In this document: one piece after another, positions 5,687-8,570 of the stretch
Layout of the letters: every line of letters begins with the position of its first letter
Position numbering within the stretch: position 1 is the first letter of the stretch
Source of the DNA: Bacteroidota bacterium
Lineage (GTDB): Bacteria > Bacteroidota > Bacteroidia > Flavobacteriales_D > Crocinitomicaceae
Length of the DNA: 8,570 bases
Reading direction: 5' to 3'
NCBI GenBank assembly: GCA_016866375.1
Contig: VGMK01000078.1
Location: 1 to 8,570 of the forward strand
Notes under the pieces: model-generated
What the model was told of the DNA's origin: nothing
Database searches by the model: none
Seen by the model: only the letters and a program-made list of their open reading frames with translations
Program-made: the position numbers and the translations under genes

Positions 5687-6370
5687 TTGAAAAAGAAATT
5701 AGTAGTTTTTTCAGGAGCTGGTATGAGTGCCGAAAGTGGAATTGCTACTTTTCGTGACAGTGGAGGTTTATGGGAAAAATTCAACATTGAAGATGTGGCG
5801 ACGCCTCATGCTTGGAAAAAGGACGCAAATTTAGTGTCTGATTTTTACAACCTGCGTAGAAAACAAATCCTTGAATCAGTTCCAAATCAAGCACACATTC
5901 AACTTGTCAAGTGGGAAGAATACTTTGAAACATTTGTTATTACTCAAAACATTGATGATTTACATGAACGAGCTGGCTCTCGTCATGTGCTGCATCTTCA
6001 TGGCAATATCAGGCTGGCAAAATCCTCTGGACCGAATCAAGAAAAAAAGTATTATCCCGTTAACGGATGGGAACTAAAAATAAGTGATGTATGTGATGAT
6101 GGATTCCGCCTTCGCCCTCATGTGGTTTGGTTTGGAGAAGACGTTCCAGCTTACCAACAAGCAGCAGAAATTATCGCCTCAGCTGATATTTTACTCGTAA
6201 TTGGAACCTCCCTTCAGGTGTATCCGGCTGCAGGGCTCATTTATGAAGCGTCATCAAATTGCCGAAAAATAATTGTAGATCCGCATGTGAATGAATTTAA
6301 CATACCAAGTTTTTTTGAACAATACAAGGGATCAGCGGTAGAAGTTTTACCTAGTTTAAACTTAACGTAA
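5687..6370 (+). CDS. cobB: NAD-dependent protein deacylase (sirtuin, class III type), TTG start
   Basis: This is a 227-residue sirtuin when started at the TTG at 5687-5689, which gives the usual N-terminus KKKLVVFSGAGMSAESG. The only upstream in-frame ATG (5525) would add 54 residues unlike any sirtuin and would run through the divergent gene's signal-peptide region. NAD-binding motifs are GAGMSAESGIATFRD (10-24) and QNIDDLHERAG (87-97). Catalytic H105 lies in HLHGN. FYNLRRK carries Y54 and R57, matching the tyrosine and arginine that recognise succinyl/malonyl-lysine in SIRT5 and E. coli CobB, so removal of acidic acyl groups is likely. RPHVVWFGE and GTSLQVYPAAG complete the fold. The four zinc cysteines expected between HLHGN and RPHVV are absent, with only one cysteine there. 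Its stop is one base from that of convergent hemD. Confidence 0.9.
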   Translation: MKKKLVVFSGAGMSAESGIATFRDSGGLWEKFNIEDVATPHAWKKDANLVSDFYNLRRKQILESVPNQAHIQLVKWEEYFETFVITQNIDDLHERAGSRHVLHLHGNIRLAKSSGPNQEKKYYPVNGWELKISDVCDDGFRLRPHVVWFGEDVPAYQQAAEIIASADILLVIGTSLQVYPAAGLIYEASSNCRKIIVDPHVNEFNIPSFFEQYKGSAVEVLPSLNLT

Positions 6371-6371
6371 C

Positions 6372-7124
6372 TTACTTTTTTTTCAGCTGCTCTTTAATAA
6401 ACAACTCAATTGCACCCACCATGGAAGGTGCTTTGGGATGCGGCGCGTGAACATCTAAGCGAAGATTGTGTTTCACCACTGCATTTGCTGTGGTCGGTCC
6501 AAATGCTGCAATTACAGTTTCGTTTTGCTTGAAATCCGGAAAATTCTTAAATAAGGATTCTATTCCGCCAGGACTAAAGAATACTAACATGTCGTAATAA
6601 ACATTCTCTAAATCCGATAAGTCTGCTGCCACTGTTCTGTACAAAATTACTTTTGTAAAAGGCAATAATTGATTTTCTAATGTATCAGGAATTATGTCTC
6701 TAAGTATATCTGTACAAGGAAGAAGGAATTTTTCCTCCTTATGTTTTTTCATAATTTCAGCCAATTCATCAATGGTCTGTTTTCCAAAAAAAATTTTTCG
6801 TTTCCTGTACGTAACATATTTTTGCAAATACAAGGCCACCGCCTCTGTGATACAAAAATATTTCATGGTGTCGGGAACCTCAAAACGCGTTTCTTCAGCA
6901 ATTCTAAAAAAATGATCTACAGCAACCTTTGAGGTCAGAATAATGGCGGTGTGGTCTTGTAGATTGACTTTTTGAGCACGAAAATCTTTTGCATCAACTC
7001 CTTCAACTTTAATAAACTGCCGAAAATCAATTTTGAGCTTATATTTATCAGCTAAATCGAAGTAAGGGGACTTATCGCCTTCTGGCCTAGGTTGAGAAAC
7101 TAAAATACTTTTAACTGCCAACAC
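6372..7124 (-). CDS. hemD: Uroporphyrinogen-III synthase (HemD)
   Basis: The enzyme cyclises hydroxymethylbilane to uroporphyrinogen III with inversion of ring D, the branch point to haem, sirohaem and corrinoids. The product has 250 residues, the family's usual size. HemD sequences diverge strongly, and the call rests on the Bacteroidetes-type N-terminus (SILVSQPRPEGDKSPYFDLA), the TSKVAVDHFF segment (64-73), MKYFCITEAVA (87-97), FFSPGGIESL (182-191) and FGPTTANAV (208-216), which follow the two-domain HemD pattern. The start is GTG at 7124 with an in-frame TGA directly before it; the next codon, TTG, is an alternative. No Shine-Dalgarno is visible. It lies 26 bases after the DUF4271 gene and is probably cotranscribed with it. 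It is read against the sirtuin gene with one base between the stops. Confidence 0.86.
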   Translation of the reverse strand: MLAVKSILVSQPRPEGDKSPYFDLADKYKLKIDFRQFIKVEGVDAKDFRAQKVNLQDHTAIILTSKVAVDHFFRIAEETRFEVPDTMKYFCITEAVALYLQKYVTYRKRKIFFGKQTIDELAEIMKKHKEEKFLLPCTDILRDIIPDTLENQLLPFTKVILYRTVAADLSDLENVYYDMLVFFSPGGIESLFKNFPDFKQNETVIAAFGPTTANAVVKHNLRLDVHAPHPKAPSMVGAIELFIKEQLKKK

Positions 7125-7150
7125 TCAACGTTTTATAAAAACTATCGCCG

Positions 7151-7837
7151 TTAATGAAATTCCAACCAAATGGTTCGCGATACAATTAACATTGGTAAAA
7201 CTTCAACAGTACAAAGATACAAAATTAAATAATACCAACTGATTCTTTCTCGAATAGTGATGTTTAATCCCTTGAAAATCCGAATGATATAAAAGCACCC
7301 AAGAAAAATCATGAGCACCCAGCTCAAAAAAATCGTTAGTTCAGGATTGAGTGCCCAAATTAATGAAAGGAGGGCTAAGAAAACCCCGCCGAAATTTAAA
7401 AGCGAAGAACTTATAAAAGTCAAGTTATCCACGAGTTTTGATTCACCTAGGACCAATGAAACTATTCTAAACCCAAATTGATTAACAATAAAATACACTA
7501 TGGCGCCTCCACACGCAACAAGCAAGGCCATTCCTATTTCCAGTTGATTTTTTGCAAGGAGGAATAAGCTAAGCCCTAAGCTAAACACAAAATTAAAATT
7601 TAATAGCACACTTGTTACCCGATGAATTCTCACATCCTCCCCAAAGGAATTATCAATTGGTTTTGTCCTGATAAAATTTTTTAAAAGCACCCCAAAAAGA
7701 TTAGGGTAGCTCATCCTCGCGAGCCCAATAAGTACGAAGCCAAAAAATACAGCGAATAACAGCAATGTTGTTACCCCAGTATTCCGCTCATGTAGGGCGA
7801 TCTCTAAAAAAATTGTTTTAATGGTTAACCCAAACAT
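7151..7837 (-). CDS. DUF4271-type integral membrane protein upstream of hemD
   Basis: This 228-residue hydrophobic protein has about six membrane segments, near residues 22-40, 76-95, 102-120, 142-162, 166-187 and 200-220. The conserved-looking parts are the loop with YPNLF (44-48), GEDVRIHRV (66-74) and the C-terminal ISWYYLILYLCTVEVLP (199-215). That tail and the position directly before hemD match DUF4271 proteins of Bacteroidetes as I remember them. There is no enzyme motif and the function is not known. Adjacency to hemD may only reflect a conserved operon; a role in haem or redox metabolism of the inner membrane would be guesswork. The ATG at 7837 is the first in frame and is preceded by a 75-base spacer shared with the divergent acyl-CoA dehydrogenase. 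Confidence 0.78.
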   Translation of the reverse strand: MFGLTIKTIFLEIALHERNTGVTTLLLFAVFFGFVLIGLARMSYPNLFGVLLKNFIRTKPIDNSFGEDVRIHRVTSVLLNFNFVFSLGLSLFLLAKNQLEIGMALLVACGGAIVYFIVNQFGFRIVSLVLGESKLVDNLTFISSSLLNFGGVFLALLSLIWALNPELTIFLSWVLMIFLGCFYIIRIFKGLNITIRERISWYYLILYLCTVEVLPMLIVSRTIWLEFH

Positions 7838-7886
7838 TTAAGCGAAAATAATAAGAAATCACAATGCTACTCATCTACTTTATACT

Positions 7887-7894
7887 TATTTTTG
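7887..7894 (+). promoter_or_regulatory. Bacteroidetes -7 promoter element upstream of glutaryl-CoA dehydrogenase
   Basis: TATTTTTG matches TAnnTTTG exactly and ends 18 bases before the ATG at 7913, giving a short leader of roughly ten bases. No TTG is visible 17-23 bases upstream, so the -33 part is weak. Confidence 0.48.
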
Positions 7895-7912
7895 CAGCCA
7901 AATAATAGAACT

Positions 7913-8570
7913 ATGAGAACTGACCAGTATGTTCACCCAGACTACTACCATTCGGACGATTTATTATCTGACGAACATAAATTAGTTCGGGACGCCGCAC
8001 GAGCTTGGGTTAAAAAGGAAGTGTCACCAATAATCGATGCACACTACGAAAAAGCAACTTTCCCTATGCATTTAATTCCGGGATTAGGAGAAATTGGTGC
8101 ATTTGGTCCTTACATTCCCGAAGAATACGGTGGCCCTGGGCTAGACCAGATTGCTTACGGGTTGATTATGCAGGAGCTAGAGCGATGTGATTCAGGGTTG
8201 CGATCTACCGCATCCGTTCAATCGTCATTGGTGATGTATCCGATATGGAAATATGGATCTGAGGAACAAAAGAAGAAATACCTCCCGAGACTTGCGACAG
8301 GAGAAATAATGGGTTGCTTTGGCTTAACAGAGCCTGACTACGGCTCAAATCCCGGCGGCATGCTCACAAATTTTAAAGATGCGGGAGATCACGTTATTTT
8401 GAATGGTGCAAAAATGTGGATTTCAAATGCACCCTTTGCACAGATTGCTGTTGTTTGGGCAAAGGATGAGACTGGAAGAATTCACGGATTAATCGTTGAG
8501 AGAGGAATGGAAGGATTCTCCACGCCTGAAATGCATGGTAAACTCTCCCTGCGTGCTTCAGCAACAGGGG
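7913..8570 (+). CDS. Glutaryl-CoA dehydrogenase, N-terminal part (runs off the window)
   Basis: From the ATG at 7913 the frame stays open to the right edge, giving 219 residues of a normal length near 390-400. The enzyme is an FAD-dependent acyl-CoA dehydrogenase that oxidises and decarboxylates glutaryl-CoA to crotonyl-CoA in lysine and tryptophan catabolism, passing electrons to ETF. Glutaryl-specific landmarks are RCDSGLRSTASVQSSLVMYP (91-110), where R97 aligns with the arginine that binds the distal carboxylate in human GCDH, and KLSLRASATG (210-219), a GCDH hallmark. CFGLTEPDYGSNPGG (135-149) is the acyl-CoA dehydrogenase signature. The catalytic glutamate lies beyond the window edge. 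There is no signal peptide. It is divergent from the DUF4271-hemD unit. Confidence 0.93.
   Translation, partial: MRTDQYVHPDYYHSDDLLSDEHKLVRDAARAWVKKEVSPIIDAHYEKATFPMHLIPGLGEIGAFGPYIPEEYGGPGLDQIAYGLIMQELERCDSGLRSTASVQSSLVMYPIWKYGSEEQKKKYLPRLATGEIMGCFGLTEPDYGSNPGGMLTNFKDAGDHVILNGAKMWISNAPFAQIAVVWAKDETGRIHGLIVERGMEGFSTPEMHGKLSLRASATG

Noticed and set aside
5632..5787. Extension of the T9SS gene frame upstream to 5787
   Set aside because: The 52 added residues would bury the signal peptide and overlap the catalytic N-terminus of the sirtuin.
5871..6077. A second + strand frame inside the sirtuin gene
   Set aside because: It is a shifted frame within a clearly conserved coding region and has no features of its own.
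8333..8361. GSNPGG in place of GSDPG in the glutaryl-CoA dehydrogenase signature
   Set aside because: Asn at this position occurs in other acyl-CoA dehydrogenases as far as I recall, and all other glutaryl-specific residues are present, so it is not evidence of altered function.
1..8570. CRISPR array, tRNA/rRNA, insertion sequence, toxin-antitoxin or phage genes
   Set aside because: I saw no regularly spaced repeats, cloverleaf-like sequences, transposase motifs or terminal inverted repeats. MazG here is the pyrophosphohydrolase type and has no MazEF partners.

Overview
The window looks like chromosomal DNA of a Bacteroidetes (Bacteroidota) bacterium, probably of the Flavobacteriales. The evidence is: two secreted proteins ending in type IX secretion (T9SS) type A-like sorting domains; AT-rich sequence; genes with no clear Shine-Dalgarno; near-consensus TAnnTTTG -7 promoter elements; a HemD of the Bacteroidetes type next to a DUF4271 membrane protein; and a sirtuin lacking the zinc cysteines. 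I see no mobile element, tRNA, rRNA or CRISPR array, and no gene-free stretch above 300 bases.

Layout. (a) 2-118 is the C-terminal end of a + strand gene whose stop overlaps the stop of the next gene. (b) 115-2798 (-) is a two-gene operon: an ALDH8-like aldehyde dehydrogenase followed, with an ATGA overlap, by a secreted GH16 glycoside hydrolase. (c) 2876-3750 (+) is a second two-gene operon, also ATGA-coupled: a MazG-like nucleotide pyrophosphohydrolase and a 178-residue protein resembling the first RecA domain of a DEAD-box helicase with its ATP-binding and DEAD motifs eroded. (d) 3751-3969 is intergenic and holds terminators, a 16-bp palindrome and an inverted repeat. (e) 3970-5631 (-) is a T9SS-targeted extracellular thioredoxin-fold protein with a CPPC motif. 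(f) 5687-6370 (+) is a sirtuin deacylase, best started at a TTG codon. (g) 6372-7837 (-) holds DUF4271 and then hemD (uroporphyrinogen-III synthase). (h) 7913 to the window end (+) is the N-terminal 219 residues of glutaryl-CoA dehydrogenase.

Most of this is housekeeping or metabolism. The ALDH has the residues expected of 2-aminomuconate semialdehyde dehydrogenase (kynurenine/tryptophan catabolism), and glutaryl-CoA dehydrogenase acts lower in tryptophan/lysine catabolism, so the two may be linked metabolically although they are in separate units. The least explained item is the MazG-like/dead half-helicase pair. I see no defence island or other clearly new multi-gene system; the sequence supports several smaller oddities, listed as findings.
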